A stretch of 52,522 nt of DNA. Origin: Nostoc sp. S4 (GTDB lineage Bacteria; Cyanobacteriota; Cyanobacteriia; Cyanobacteriales; Nostocaceae). Below the pieces are notes generated by a model. It searched no databases, was not told where the DNA came from, and saw only the letters and a list, made by a program, of their open reading frames with translations. The stretch covers positions 33,132-85,653 of the forward strand of contig JAQYWR010000036.1 of NCBI GenBank assembly GCA_029379225.1, read 5' to 3'. The translations under genes and the position numbers were made by a program. Each line of letters opens with the position of its first letter. The first letter of the stretch is position 1. Positions 52,401-52,522 of this stretch are shown piece after piece.

Positions 52401-52522
52401 AGTAAATCTTAAGTAACACACCACTATACAAAATGGTGCGTTAGGCACTCAGTTCATATTTATCGTAATATCATGTCCGGATAATCGCTTACGATAGAAG
52501 TAATGAGTGCAAAGATGACTAA

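Overview
The window comes from a filamentous, phycoerythrin-containing cyanobacterium of the Nostoc type. Four observations support this: the octamer GCGATCGC (HIP1) is frequent; intergenic regions carry short heptamer and 9-bp repeats typical of the group; there are genes for C-phycoerythrin, bilin lyases, NblA and a phycobilisome rod-core linker; and several gene families present (DUF1822, DUF6887/6888, Uma2) are abundant in cyanobacteria. All assignments were made by reading the sequence; no search was run.

Layout. 0.2-4.1 kb: sufE, an alpha/beta-hydrolase-like gene without a serine nucleophile, and a G3E (CobW/COG0523) metal GTPase behind a near-perfect Zur box, followed by a WD40 protein. 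4.4-6.6 kb: a DUF1838 gene and a two-gene P-loop kinase/Thg1-like cassette. 6.9-13.9 kb: a phycoerythrin cluster with a small coiled-coil gene, a CpeF-like lyase, cpeZ, cpeBA, nblA (55 aa), cpeS, a zinc-metallopeptidase-like gene abutting cpeS, and a CpcG-type linker. cpeY lies apart, at 36.4-37.7 kb. 14-25 kb: rluD, Uma2, a glutaredoxin-like gene, murE, two convergent histidine-kinase-like genes with complementary defects, an NAD(P)-binding protein and dnaK. 25-36 kb: mostly uncharacterised genes, a broken Uma2 gene, a HAD-like gene, a NurA-domain gene and a large PAS/GAF histidine kinase.

38.2-42.0 kb: a 3.8-kb insert bounded by an intact tRNA-Ser(GGA) gene and a 45-bp copy of its 3' part. 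It carries an AraC-type regulator, an SDR oxidoreductase and a multiply frameshifted dienelactone-hydrolase-like gene. It has the geometry of a tRNA-targeted genomic island but no integrase is visible. 42.1-46.5 kb: ferredoxin, a nuclease lipoprotein, an inositol-phosphatase-like gene, a J-domain/TPR protein and hisZ. 46.5-46.9 kb: an overlapping DUF6888/DUF6887 pair.

47.2-52.3 kb: a three-gene set of a sigma-70-like protein, a DUF1822 protein and a membrane protein joining a CHAT (caspase-like) protease domain, one transmembrane helix and a type-1 periplasmic ligand-binding domain. This set is the best candidate for an undescribed signalling or defence-like system. The kinase/Thg1 cassette, the complementary kinase pair and the metallopeptidase joined to cpeS are the next best.

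How the genes work together: cpeB and cpeA encode the pigment apoproteins. CpeF, CpeS and CpeY would attach phycoerythrobilin to beta-50/61, beta-82 and alpha-82, helped by CpeZ. The CpcG-type linker would join rods to the core, and NblA would direct degradation. The enzymes for beta-165 (CpeT) and alpha-139 (CpeU), the rod linkers and CpeR are not in this window.
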